A DNA stretch of 54,379 nt, taken from positions 1 to 54,379 of the forward strand of contig AYSC01000027.1 in NCBI GenBank assembly GCA_000503195.1, given 5' to 3'. Position numbers and translations under genes: made by a program. Below are positions 7,551 through 15,020 of this stretch, in pieces (positions within the stretch are counted from its first letter, which is position 1; each line of letters starts with the position of its first letter). The notes beneath the pieces were generated by a model. The model was not told where the DNA came from, searched no databases, and saw only the letters and a program-made list of their open reading frames with translations. Origin of the DNA: Blastomonas sp. CACIA14H2. GTDB lineage: Bacteria; Pseudomonadota; Alphaproteobacteria; Sphingomonadales; Sphingomonadaceae.

Positions 7551-8381
7551 TCAGTCGCTTGCGCCCAGATAGCCCAGCTGCCCCGCCTTGAAGATCGTCT
7601 GGCTGCGGTTGACCGCGTCGAGCTTCTCGCCCGCGCGGTGGATGTGATAGCGGATGGTCGCGTGGCTGCGATCGAGGATCATGCTGATCTCCTTGTCGGT
7701 CTTGCCGATCGCCGCCCAGCGCAGGCATTCGACCTCGCGCTTGGAGAGCATGCAGTCCGCCGGCATCCGCCTTTTGGTGCGCATCACCATCACATAGCCC
7801 GCGATGAAGCGGCGGGTCATCGACGCCATCAGATCGACATGCTTTTCGAACAGTTCGGACAGGTCGGTCAGCGACCGGTCCACCGGGGTGAAGCTGACCG
7901 CCGAGATCTGGCCGAAGGGCAGGTGCACCGGCACGACGATCGCGGCATGGACCAGCGAGCGCTTGCGGAAATCGGAGAGGTCCATCGCCTCGAGATATTC
8001 GTTGCGCCAGCGGCCGTACATGCCGGTCTCGTTGCACCAGAAGGGCTCGCTCTCGTAGCGGCAGGCGCGCGGCAGCGGCGAGTTGAGCGCCAGCCGCGTA
8101 TCCTCCCACCAGCGTTCGCCATCGGCCATCCAGCCGAAGATCTCGCCGTTGATGATCGCGCCATCGGCATCGACCATCGGTTCCTTGGACGAGATGTCGT
8201 CGCACGCCGCGACCCGAAACCCGCGCGTCTGCGCCATTTCGTTCAGCGCCAGCGCGGCGTCGCGAATATCCTCGACCCGGCGGATGGTGACGCGCTGGGC
8301 CAGCGTGTTGAACGGGCTGTTGCGGCCCTCGGCATTCTCGCTGAACTTCGCCGGGCTGAATGTGGCATCTGTCTCGATCAT
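7551..8381 (-). CDS. LuxR-family transcriptional regulator with N-terminal autoinducer-binding-type domain
   Basis: The protein has 276 residues. The N-terminal 190 or so residues fit the autoinducer-binding fold (GWMADGERWWEDTRLALNSP, then LSDFRKRSLVHAAIVVPVHL). The C-terminus is a GerE-type helix-turn-helix: LSKREVECLRWAAIGKTDKE followed by ISMILDRSHATIRYHIHRAG. The start ATG (8379-8381) has GGGGA upstream. No luxI-type synthase gene is present, so it is a LuxR solo and may sense a plant, host or pathway compound. A near-perfect 20-bp palindrome at 8404-8423, 22 bases upstream of the start, is a candidate autoregulatory operator. It is the likely local regulator of the catabolic operons. 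Confidence 0.88.
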   Translation of the reverse strand: MIETDATFSPAKFSENAEGRNSPFNTLAQRVTIRRVEDIRDAALALNEMAQTRGFRVAACDDISSKEPMVDADGAIINGEIFGWMADGERWWEDTRLALNSPLPRACRYESEPFWCNETGMYGRWRNEYLEAMDLSDFRKRSLVHAAIVVPVHLPFGQISAVSFTPVDRSLTDLSELFEKHVDLMASMTRRFIAGYVMVMRTKRRMPADCMLSKREVECLRWAAIGKTDKEISMILDRSHATIRYHIHRAGEKLDAVNRSQTIFKAGQLGYLGASD

Positions 8382-8403
8382 GGTGTTCCCCTTGAGTCGA
8401 TCC

Positions 8404-8423
8404 GTCTCTCCTGCAGGCGAGAC
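8404..8423. promoter_or_regulatory. 20-bp palindrome, candidate LuxR-type operator
   Basis: GTCTCTCCTGCAGGCGAGAC is a dyad in which 9 of 10 base pairs match across the centre (CTGCAG core). Lux-box-type operators are 20-bp dyads. It sits directly in front of the LuxR-family gene, where it could overlap the promoter. No copy was seen elsewhere in the window by eye. Confidence 0.5.
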
Positions 8424-8509
8424 TAGGTCAGTCAGCCAGCGAACGCTACGGATTGCGCGGTCGGCCGATGCTTTTTGGGGGCAGTGTGACAAATGGTCCG
8501 CACCAGCCC

Positions 8510-9421
8510 CTAACCTGTTGTCCGCGCGGCCTTGTCCTTGGCATTGGCCCCGCGAATCATCGCCGCCATGTCCGCCCATTGCTGGTCGTCCATGCGCGAC
8601 AGGCTCTGATAGAAATTGCCCGAATTGGCCTGATAGCCCGCGCCGTCGATGGCGATGGTCTGGCCGTTGATATAGTCCGCGCCGCGCGCCATCAACAGCA
8701 CCGCCAGGTTCGCCAGCTCGTGCATCGCACCCACCCGGCCCATCGGATTGCCGCGATCGGCATTCTGGCCCTGCAGACCCTGCGAATTGCCGGGCGACAA
8801 TCGCTCGGTCATCCCCTTGGTGGGAAAGGTGCCCGGCGCGATCGCGTTGAAGCGCAGGCCGTACCGGCCCCATTCGGTGGCAAGGCTCTGCGTCATCACG
8901 TTGATCCCCGCCTTGGACATGGCCGAAGGGACGGTGAACGGCCCGCCATTCCACACCCAGGTGGTGAGGATCGCGAGGAAATTGCCGCGGATGTTCTCCG
9001 CGATCATCCGCTTGCCGACATTGTGCGTGATGTAGAAGGTGCCGCGAAACACGATGTCCGAGATCGCGTTGAAGCCGTTGACGCTGAGGTCCTCGGTGCG
9101 GCTGATGAAATTGCCCGCAGCGTTGTTGACCAGGCCCGTGAGCGCGCCGTGCTGCGACCAGATCGCGGCCACCATCGCATCGATCGACGCGGCGTCGCGA
9201 ATGTCGCAGACATGCGCCCCCACCGTGCCGCCATGCCGGGTCATCAGTTCGTCCGCCGTCGCCTCGACCACCGCGCCGCGCCGCCCGCAGATATGCACCT
9301 CGGCGCCGAGATAGAGGAACGCCTCGGCCATCACCTTGCCCAGCCCCGTGCCGCCACCGGTCACCAGAATGCGCTCGCCCTGCATCAGGCCGGGACGGTA
9401 CATGATCTGCGCGATGTCCAT
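8510..9421 (-). CDS. 2,4-dienoyl-CoA reductase-like SDR
   Basis: The protein has 303 residues. The nucleotide-binding loop is ILVTGGGTGLGK (residues 18-29), followed by NNAAGNF. At the catalytic site, the position that is Tyr in most SDRs is Ser: VPSAMSKAG gives S166-x3-K170. Ser in this position is also seen in the 2,4-dienoyl-CoA reductase branch of the SDR family, which removes double bases-in-conjugation during beta-oxidation of unsaturated acyl-CoAs. The start was set at MDIAQIMYRP (9419-9421), with CCTGGA upstream; a longer start would reach into a repeat. It follows two acyl-CoA dehydrogenase genes on the same strand, which fits a CoA-thioester role. Confidence 0.82.
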   Translation of the reverse strand: MDIAQIMYRPGLMQGERILVTGGGTGLGKVMAEAFLYLGAEVHICGRRGAVVEATADELMTRHGGTVGAHVCDIRDAASIDAMVAAIWSQHGALTGLVNNAAGNFISRTEDLSVNGFNAISDIVFRGTFYITHNVGKRMIAENIRGNFLAILTTWVWNGGPFTVPSAMSKAGINVMTQSLATEWGRYGLRFNAIAPGTFPTKGMTERLSPGNSQGLQGQNADRGNPMGRVGAMHELANLAVLLMARGADYINGQTIAIDGAGYQANSGNFYQSLSRMDDQQWADMAAMIRGANAKDKAARTTG

Positions 9422-9460
9422 TCCAGGCTCTCCTGTTTGTTTTGTGTCTGCACCCAACAC

Positions 9461-9538
9461 CGCTCAGCCTGAGCCTGTCGAAGGCCCCGCTATATGGTCA
9501 GCGTGGGCGCGGGGCCTTCGACAAGCTCAGGCTGAGCA
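9461..9538. repeat. inverted repeat pair, family A (second copy)
   Basis: The left arm 9461-9488 (CGCTCAGCCTGAGCCTGTCG...) pairs with the right arm 9511-9538 (GGGGCCTTCGACAAGCTCAG...), with a 22-bp loop. It matches the pair at 501-626. It lies between the seven-gene operon and the dienoyl-CoA-reductase-like gene and may separate their transcripts. Confidence 0.8.
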
Positions 9539-9576
9539 GAGGGGATAAGGCGAGTGTGGCACGCCTGGGTGCCGCC

Positions 9577-10785
9577 TCACAACCCCAGCACGGTCTTGGC
9601 GATGATGTTCTTCTGCACCTCGTCCGACCCGCCGAAGATCGTCCAGGCGCGCGAGTTGAGATAGCGGCCGGCCGCCATCTGCGCCTCGACGCTGCCGACC
9701 GGTTCGGGGGCCTCGTTGCCATAGAGAGGGCGTTCGGCCGGCAGCTGCAGCCCGGCGAGCCCGTGAATTTCCATCGCCAGCGTGTCGAGTTCCTGCCGCA
9801 GGTTGGCGGACACCAGCTTCACCAGCGAGGTCTGCGGCCCCGGCGGGCGGCCCTTGGCGATCTCGGCTAGGATGCGCAGCTCGCTGATCTCGAACGCACG
9901 CGCGCGCAGCCGCAGCGAGGCGAGCTTGCGCGATATCTCGGTATCGTGGACCAGCGCGCCGTTGGTGCCGCTGGGCACCCTCGCAGCGGTGAGCGCGAGC
10001 TGGTCGATATCGGCGATCAGCTTGGGTGCGAAGCACGATCCGCCGCGTTCGTTCTCGAGCAGGAACTTGGCGATGGTCCAGCCCTGGCCTTCCTCGCCGA
10101 TGCGGTTGCCGACATGGCTTTTCGCATCGTCGAGGAACACCTGGTTGACCTCGTGATCGCCCGCCATGGTGACGATGGGGGTGACGGTAACGCCCGGCTG
10201 GTCCATCGGCACCAGCAGGAAGGTGATGCCGCGCTGCGCCGAGACATCGGGATCGGTGCGGACGAGGCAGAACATCCAGTTGGCGTAATGCGCGTGCGTG
10301 GTCCAGATCTTGGAACCGTTGATGCGGTACGTATCGCCCTCGAGCGCCGCGCGGGTCTTGAGGCTGGCGAGGTCCGATCCCGAGCCAGGCTCCGAATAGC
10401 CCTGGCACCAGTAATCCTCGGCCGACAGGATGCGTGGCAGGAAGCGCGCCTTCTGTTCGGGCGTGCCGAAGCGGCAGATCACCGGGCCGACCAGCTTCAG
10501 CCCCAGCACCGCCAGCGCCGGAGCCCCCGCGAGCGCGCATTCCTTTTCGAAGATATAGCGCTGCACCGGGGTCCAGCCGGTCCCGCCATCCGCTTCGGGC
10601 CAGTATATCGCCAGCCAGCCCTTCTCGTGCAGGATGCGCTGCCATTCGAGGCCGATATCGGGTTCGACGAACACGCCGGGGGTGCGCTTTGCCCCTTCGA
10701 TCAGCCGCTCGGTGAGATGCGACTTGAGGAAGCTGCGCACCTCGGCCTGGAAGTCGAGTTCGTCGGGAGTGAAGTCCATGTCCAT
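9577..10785 (-). CDS. acyl-CoA dehydrogenase (first of a pair)
   Basis: This 402-residue flavoprotein has the acyl-CoA dehydrogenase fold. Visible motifs are YWCQGYSEPGSGSDLASLKT (the FAD/substrate loop), KIWTTHAHYANWMFCLVRTD, and the C-terminal WTIFGGSDEVQKNIIAKTVL. The usual catalytic-base region is divergent. Two ATGs are possible (10783-10785 or 10777-10779); the longer was kept because it starts two bases after the upstream ThuA stop. A second, non-identical dehydrogenase of 363 residues is in the same operon. Paired, non-identical acyl-CoA dehydrogenases that form heterotetramers are known from steroid side-chain catabolism; whether these two associate is inference. Confidence 0.88.
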   Translation of the reverse strand: MDMDFTPDELDFQAEVRSFLKSHLTERLIEGAKRTPGVFVEPDIGLEWQRILHEKGWLAIYWPEADGGTGWTPVQRYIFEKECALAGAPALAVLGLKLVGPVICRFGTPEQKARFLPRILSAEDYWCQGYSEPGSGSDLASLKTRAALEGDTYRINGSKIWTTHAHYANWMFCLVRTDPDVSAQRGITFLLVPMDQPGVTVTPIVTMAGDHEVNQVFLDDAKSHVGNRIGEEGQGWTIAKFLLENERGGSCFAPKLIADIDQLALTAARVPSGTNGALVHDTEISRKLASLRLRARAFEISELRILAEIAKGRPPGPQTSLVKLVSANLRQELDTLAMEIHGLAGLQLPAERPLYGNEAPEPVGSVEAQMAAGRYLNSRAWTIFGGSDEVQKNIIAKTVLGL

Positions 10786-10787
10786 AA

Positions 10788-11537
10788 TCAGATTCCGCCA
10801 ATTCCGGTCGCCCAGGCGATCCCGCGGCGCAACAGTTCGTAGTAAACGGGGTAATTCCACGCGCATTTTTCCGGATGCGGATAGAAATCCTGCATGCCCG
10901 GAAGGTCATGATGACCGCGGCAATGCCCCAGCGTATTGTACAATATCCCACCCTCGCCGATCGCGCGGGTATAGATGACCGGCACGATCGTCTCGGGCCA
11001 CCGGGCATCGACAAAGCCGGTGGCCTGGCCCTCGAACCGGGTCTGCGCGAGCGTGCGGATGTCGCTCATCTGCTTCATGAGGTAGAGCTCGTCGACCACG
11101 TCGAAATCCGCGATTCCGCGCGTCACGTCATGTCCGGAATCGACAATCTCCACGGTGAAGGGCGCGCCGATCGGCGGGTGCGCCTTGAACTGCGTGCCGA
11201 GCATGTCCATCACGTCGGGCCGCTCTTCGGGGCTGTCGACACCGGCATCGGTGAAGCGCAGGATCGAGTTCGTCCCGTGCAGCGCCAGCCAGCGCCCGCC
11301 GCCTTCCAGAAAGGTCCGGATCGCCTGCGCCTCGGCCTCGCTGGGCATCAGGTCGCAGGTATAGGTGACGAGGAAGCGGCATGCGGGCAGCCGCTCGCCC
11401 ACGCCGTGATAGTCATGCGCCACCGTGGTGCGGATATGGTCATGCTCGGCGAGCAGCTTGAGCAGCTCGAGCCGCGCGAAGTCGATATCGTGATATTTGC
11501 CTGCCGCGACGAAATGCGCATCGATCCGTTGTGCCAT
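10788..11537 (-). CDS. ThuA-domain protein
   Basis: The 249-residue protein has a ThuA/glutamine-amidotransferase-like flavodoxin-type fold, seen as ALHGTNSILRF, VVDELYLMKQMSD, VPVIYTRAIGEGGILYNTLG and HCRGH. ThuA members are linked to trehalose or sugar catabolism, but many sit in unrelated oxidative pathways and their reaction is unknown. It lies inside an operon of CoA-thioester enzymes, two bases upstream of an acyl-CoA dehydrogenase gene. A second ThuA gene is in the other minus-strand block (17741-18502), so the family probably has a role in this pathway. It could act as a hydrolase or isomerase, but that cannot be read from the sequence. Confidence 0.82.
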   Translation of the reverse strand: MAQRIDAHFVAAGKYHDIDFARLELLKLLAEHDHIRTTVAHDYHGVGERLPACRFLVTYTCDLMPSEAEAQAIRTFLEGGGRWLALHGTNSILRFTDAGVDSPEERPDVMDMLGTQFKAHPPIGAPFTVEIVDSGHDVTRGIADFDVVDELYLMKQMSDIRTLAQTRFEGQATGFVDARWPETIVPVIYTRAIGEGGILYNTLGHCRGHHDLPGMQDFYPHPEKCAWNYPVYYELLRRGIAWATGIGGI

Positions 11538-11549
11538 CCTGTCACTCCC

Positions 11550-12332
11550 TCAGCTGCGGAAATGGCCGCCGCCGTCGACGGTGAAGTCGACCCCGGTGGT
11601 GAAGCTGGCCTGATCGGAGAGCAGGAAGACGATCGCATTGACCACCTCGTGGGCCTCGCCGACCCGGCCCATCGGATGGTTGGCGGCGAACATGGCCTCG
11701 ATCTCTTCATGGGTGCCGGGCATCGCCTCGAGATAGCGTTCGAACATCGGCGTGCGGATCGCGCCGGGATGGACGGTGTTCGCACGGATGGGCAGGCCCT
11801 TCTCGGCGCAATCGAGCGCGATCGTCTTGGTGAGCGCGGTCACCGCCGCCTTGGATGCGCAATAGGCGGCAAAGCCCGATCCGACGCGCAGCGCCAGCAT
11901 CGATCCGATATTGACGATCGCGCCGGGCTCGTTCGCCGCCGCGATGGCGGGAATGGCGACGCGGCAGCCGTTGAACGTGCCGTTCAGGTTGATGTCGATG
12001 GTGCGCTGCCAGCTGTCCAGATCGACATCGACCGCAGACCCCGGCTCCGAAATGCCGGCGACATTGACCAGGTGGGTCAGCTTGCCGAAGGTCGCCTGCG
12101 CGGCCTGCACGGCTGCTTCCCATTGCTTGAGGTCGCGCACGTCGAGCGAGACCGCCATCGCGCGCTCGCCGAGCTCCGAGGCCAGCGCCTTGGCCTTGTC
12201 GAACTGCACGTCGGCGAGCACGACGCTGCCGCCCTCCTCGACGATCCGCCGTCCGGTCACGCCGCCAATGCCTTCCGCTCCGCCCGATATCAGCGCGACC
12301 TTGCCCTGCATCATGCCCCCACGTGCGTTCAT
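11550..12332 (-). CDS. SDR-family oxidoreductase
   Basis: The protein is 260 residues long and canonical: VALISGGAEGIGGVTG nucleotide loop, VNVAGIS, the catalytic Ser in NIGSMLAL, and YCASK (Y-x3-K). The C-terminal TTGVDFTVDGGG is typical. Starts at 12332, 12314 or 12311 are possible; the second has GGGGG close upstream. Three bases separate it from the thiolase-like gene and 12 bases from the ThuA gene. It is probably a 3-hydroxyacyl-CoA or hydroxysteroid-type dehydrogenase acting in the same operon; the substrate is unknown. Confidence 0.85.
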   Translation of the reverse strand: MNARGGMMQGKVALISGGAEGIGGVTGRRIVEEGGSVVLADVQFDKAKALASELGERAMAVSLDVRDLKQWEAAVQAAQATFGKLTHLVNVAGISEPGSAVDVDLDSWQRTIDINLNGTFNGCRVAIPAIAAANEPGAIVNIGSMLALRVGSGFAAYCASKAAVTALTKTIALDCAEKGLPIRANTVHPGAIRTPMFERYLEAMPGTHEEIEAMFAANHPMGRVGEAHEVVNAIVFLLSDQASFTTGVDFTVDGGGHFRS

Positions 12333-12335
12333 GGT

Positions 12336-13481
12336 TCAGCGCTCCAGTATCGCGACGGCGGACAGGCCCGGCGCACCGTAGACATGGCTGTACGCGGTCT
12401 TCGGGTTTCCGGGCACCTGCCGCGCGCCGCCGCGCCCGCGCAGCTGCACGGTGTTTTCATAGACCTGGCGCAGCCCCGACGCGCCGATCGGCTCGCCGCA
12501 CGCGAGGCATCCGCCATCGGTATTGACCGGCAGCTGGCCGTTCAGCTCGGTGCGGCCTTCGGCAAACCACTGCTCCTGCTCGCCATCCTGACAGAAGCCG
12601 TTCTCGGCCATGTGCATGATCTCCGCGCCCGATTCGGTGTCCTGCAGCTGCGCGACATCGATGTCCTCGGGGCCGATGCCCGCCGCCTCGTAGGCCGCCT
12701 GGCTCGCGAGTTCGGTCGGCTTGCCGCCGCGATCGACGCTGATCGCGGGCGCGAACACCTCGAACGATCCGGGTGGGCGGGTGCGCACCGCGATGCTGGC
12801 GATCTTCACCCCGTCGGCGCCCAGCTCGCGCGCTTTCTTTTCCGACGCGATGATCAGCGCGACCGCGCCTTCGGCAGGCGAGCAGAACATGTATTTGGTC
12901 AGCGGATCGTTGACCATCGGCGCGTTGAGGATGGTGTCGAGATCGACCGGCGAGCGCCGCCAGGCATGGTCGCACAAGGTGCCGTTGCGGAACGCCTTTT
13001 CCGCGACCTTGCCCAGCGTCTCGCGGCTGATGCCGTGCAGCTGCATGTAGCGCTGGATCTTGAGCGCGAAGAACTGCGTGGTCAGCATCATGCCGGTTTC
13101 GCCATACCATTCGGGCAGGCCCCAGTCGCCGGGCTTGGCGTTGAACGCGCCGCGCGGGTGCTTGTCGAAGCCCACCGCGAGCGCGATGTCGCACTGGCCC
13201 GAGGCAACGGCATTGCGCGCCGAGGCGAGCGCGCTGCCGCCGGTGGCGCAGCCGTTCGAGACGTTGATGAAGGGCAGACCCGTCAGCCCGAGCTCGTTGA
13301 CCATGATATCGGCATTGCCCGCGGAATCCGAGCCGCCATAGGCGCATTCGATATCGGTCCATGCAAGCCCTGCATCGGCCAGCGCCTGGCGCACTGCGAA
13401 CACGCCCTGGTCGCGCCCCGACCGGCCATCGGTGCGTCCGAACGGGTGGATGCCTGCGCCTATGATCTGGACTTGGGTCAT
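12336..13481 (-). CDS. Ltp-type thiolase-like enzyme (candidate side-chain aldolase)
   Basis: The 381-residue protein has the thiolase fold of the lipid-transfer-protein/SCP-x subgroup. A cysteine is present at the usual nucleophile region (VSNGCATGGSAL, C78), but the canonical GHPxG motif is GEPIG (residues 329-333) and the C-terminal CxG motif is replaced by HVYGAPG. Members with these changes and a DUF35 partner include Ltp2, which performs a retro-aldol cleavage of steroid side-chain CoA intermediates rather than thiolysis. The DUF35 gene is directly upstream in the same operon, 58 bp away. Aldolase activity is therefore inferred from context and motif loss. An ordinary acyltransferase or thiolase remains possible. 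Confidence 0.85.
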   Translation of the reverse strand: MTQVQIIGAGIHPFGRTDGRSGRDQGVFAVRQALADAGLAWTDIECAYGGSDSAGNADIMVNELGLTGLPFINVSNGCATGGSALASARNAVASGQCDIALAVGFDKHPRGAFNAKPGDWGLPEWYGETGMMLTTQFFALKIQRYMQLHGISRETLGKVAEKAFRNGTLCDHAWRRSPVDLDTILNAPMVNDPLTKYMFCSPAEGAVALIIASEKKARELGADGVKIASIAVRTRPPGSFEVFAPAISVDRGGKPTELASQAAYEAAGIGPEDIDVAQLQDTESGAEIMHMAENGFCQDGEQEQWFAEGRTELNGQLPVNTDGGCLACGEPIGASGLRQVYENTVQLRGRGGARQVPGNPKTAYSHVYGAPGLSAVAILER

Positions 13482-13539
13482 GGATTGGGGACTCTCAAAC
13501 TTTTCCGCGTTCCGGACAAACGGACGGGGATAGGGCTGT

Positions 13540-13932
13540 TCATGCGCAAGGCCTGAACGCGAACGTGGTCCGCCCCGGCGCGAACTCGGTCAGCACCAGC
13601 TCCATCGGCATGCCGAGTGTCAGCTCCGCCAGGTTCGCCCCCTCGATCCGGGTCTCGACGATCACCTGGCCGGGCAGTTCGACATAGCCGAGCAGGAAGG
13701 GGACGAACGCCTCCGGCCCTGCATATGGCGGCGATTTGGGACGGAAATCCTGGCTGGTCCACGACCAGAGCGTGCCGGTGCGCGAAAGCGGAACCGGGTC
13801 GTAATGCTGCGCGGCATCGCCCTCGGGCATCGGGAAGACGATCTCCCCGGTCTGCCCATGGCGACCGCCGATCAGGCGCGGCTGGGCCTCGTCGGTCCAC
13901 AGACCCTCGGCGACGGGAAGCACGCCGCTCAT
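13540..13932 (-). CDS. DUF35 / OB-fold partner of the Ltp-type enzyme, zinc ribbon lost
   Basis: The 130-residue protein has the OB-fold half of DUF35 proteins: LSRTGTLWSWTSQDFRPKSP, FVPFLLGYVELPGQVIVETR, and PMELVLTEFAPG. The N-terminal zinc ribbon is degenerate. Where CxxCG is expected the sequence reads GGRHGQTGEIVFP, and the second cysteine pair is also missing. DUF35 proteins bind acyl-CoA and partner with Ltp-type thiolase-like enzymes. The start ATG (13930-13932) overlaps the stop of the upstream acyl-CoA dehydrogenase gene (ATGA), and the thiolase-like gene follows. Confidence 0.85.
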   Translation of the reverse strand: MSGVLPVAEGLWTDEAQPRLIGGRHGQTGEIVFPMPEGDAAQHYDPVPLSRTGTLWSWTSQDFRPKSPPYAGPEAFVPFLLGYVELPGQVIVETRIEGANLAELTLGMPMELVLTEFAPGRTTFAFRPCA

Positions 13933-15020
13933 GCTGCAACCCTCATCGCGGCATGGGCATAGGTGTCGAGCCCGCTCGCCGGATCGCCCAGCCATTGCGA
14001 GAGCAGCAGCACGCGCTTGTGCGCATGGCCGATCTCGAGCTCGTCGGTGGTGCCCATGCCGCCGTGCAGCTGGATCGCCTCGCGCCCGATGGCGAGCGCG
14101 GCCTCGGCGACCACGGCCTTCATCCCCGCAATGTCCTGCGGATCACCCGACGTCACCGCCGCGATCAACGCGCTCCTGGCCTGATCGACCCGCGCATAGG
14201 CCTCGACCATCCGGTGCTGGATCGCCTGGAACCGCCCGATCGGCTGGCCGAACTGCTCGCGCTGGCGGACATAGGCGAGCGTGTCGTCGAACAGCCGCTG
14301 GGCGAGGCCGGCCATCTCGGCGGCTGCGACCAGCCGCGCGGTCGTCAGGGCGGCCTCGACCGCCTCCCAGTCGAGCGACAGCCGCGCTTCGGCCCGCACC
14401 TCGCAGCCCAGCAGACGGATCTCCGCCGCCTCGTTTCCGTCGATGACGCGATAGCTGCGGCGATGCACGCCGGGCGCATCCGCGGCGACCAGAAACAGCG
14501 CGGGGCCGCTATCGGTCGCGGCGCTGATGAGCAGACAGTCCGCCGCCATGCCGCCCAGCACGAAGGTTTTTTCGCCCTGCAGCACAAAGCCGGTTGCGGT
14601 CGGTTTTGCGGTGGTGCTGCGCGGCAGCGTGGCATGCCGCGCATCGGGCTCGAACAGCGCCAGCGCGGCGATCGCCTCGCCCGAGGCGAGCGCGTCGATC
14701 AGCGTTTCGTCCTGAGCGAGGCCTGATCCTGCCAGCAGCACCGGCAGAACCGCATTTTCCAGCCAGTTGTCCGACGAGATACGCTGGCCGAAGCTCTCGC
14801 CCACGGCGACCAGATCGAGCGTGCTGCTTCCCAATCCGCCGCTCTCCTCGCTCAGCGCCATCGCTGGCAGGCCTAGCTCTGCCATGGCCTGCCAGCGTGC
14901 CCGGTCGATGCCGCCGGGCTGGGCGCGTTGCGCCTTGCGCGCGGCAATATCGCTGCCCTCCAGAAACCGCTCGACCGAGGCGCGATAGAGCAGGTGGTTC
15001 TCGTCATAATCGAAATTCAT
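13929..15020 (-). CDS. acyl-CoA dehydrogenase (second of a pair)
   Basis: The protein has 363 residues, shorter than the first dehydrogenase. Motifs: GLPAMALSEESGGLG, GEKTFVLGGMAADCLLISA, REQFGQPIGRFQAIQHRMVE (the FAD-binding arginine and glutamine of the fold) and LHGGMGTTDELEIGHAHKR. The C-terminal GGMGTT motif is what the partner subunit lacks, so the two may supply complementary halves of FAD sites, as described for heteromeric steroid dehydrogenases. The start ATG (15018-15020) overlaps the P450 stop by four bases, so translation is coupled. Confidence 0.88.
   Translation of the reverse strand: MNFDYDENHLLYRASVERFLEGSDIAARKAQRAQPGGIDRARWQAMAELGLPAMALSEESGGLGSSTLDLVAVGESFGQRISSDNWLENAVLPVLLAGSGLAQDETLIDALASGEAIAALALFEPDARHATLPRSTTAKPTATGFVLQGEKTFVLGGMAADCLLISAATDSGPALFLVAADAPGVHRRSYRVIDGNEAAEIRLLGCEVRAEARLSLDWEAVEAALTTARLVAAAEMAGLAQRLFDDTLAYVRQREQFGQPIGRFQAIQHRMVEAYARVDQARSALIAAVTSGDPQDIAGMKAVVAEAALAIGREAIQLHGGMGTTDELEIGHAHKRVLLLSQWLGDPASGLDTYAHAAMRVAA

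Noticed and set aside
10875-13556. An 893-codon plus-strand frame opposite the thiolase-like operon
   Set aside because: Codon composition and lack of any motif show it is an antisense shadow of four real minus-strand genes.
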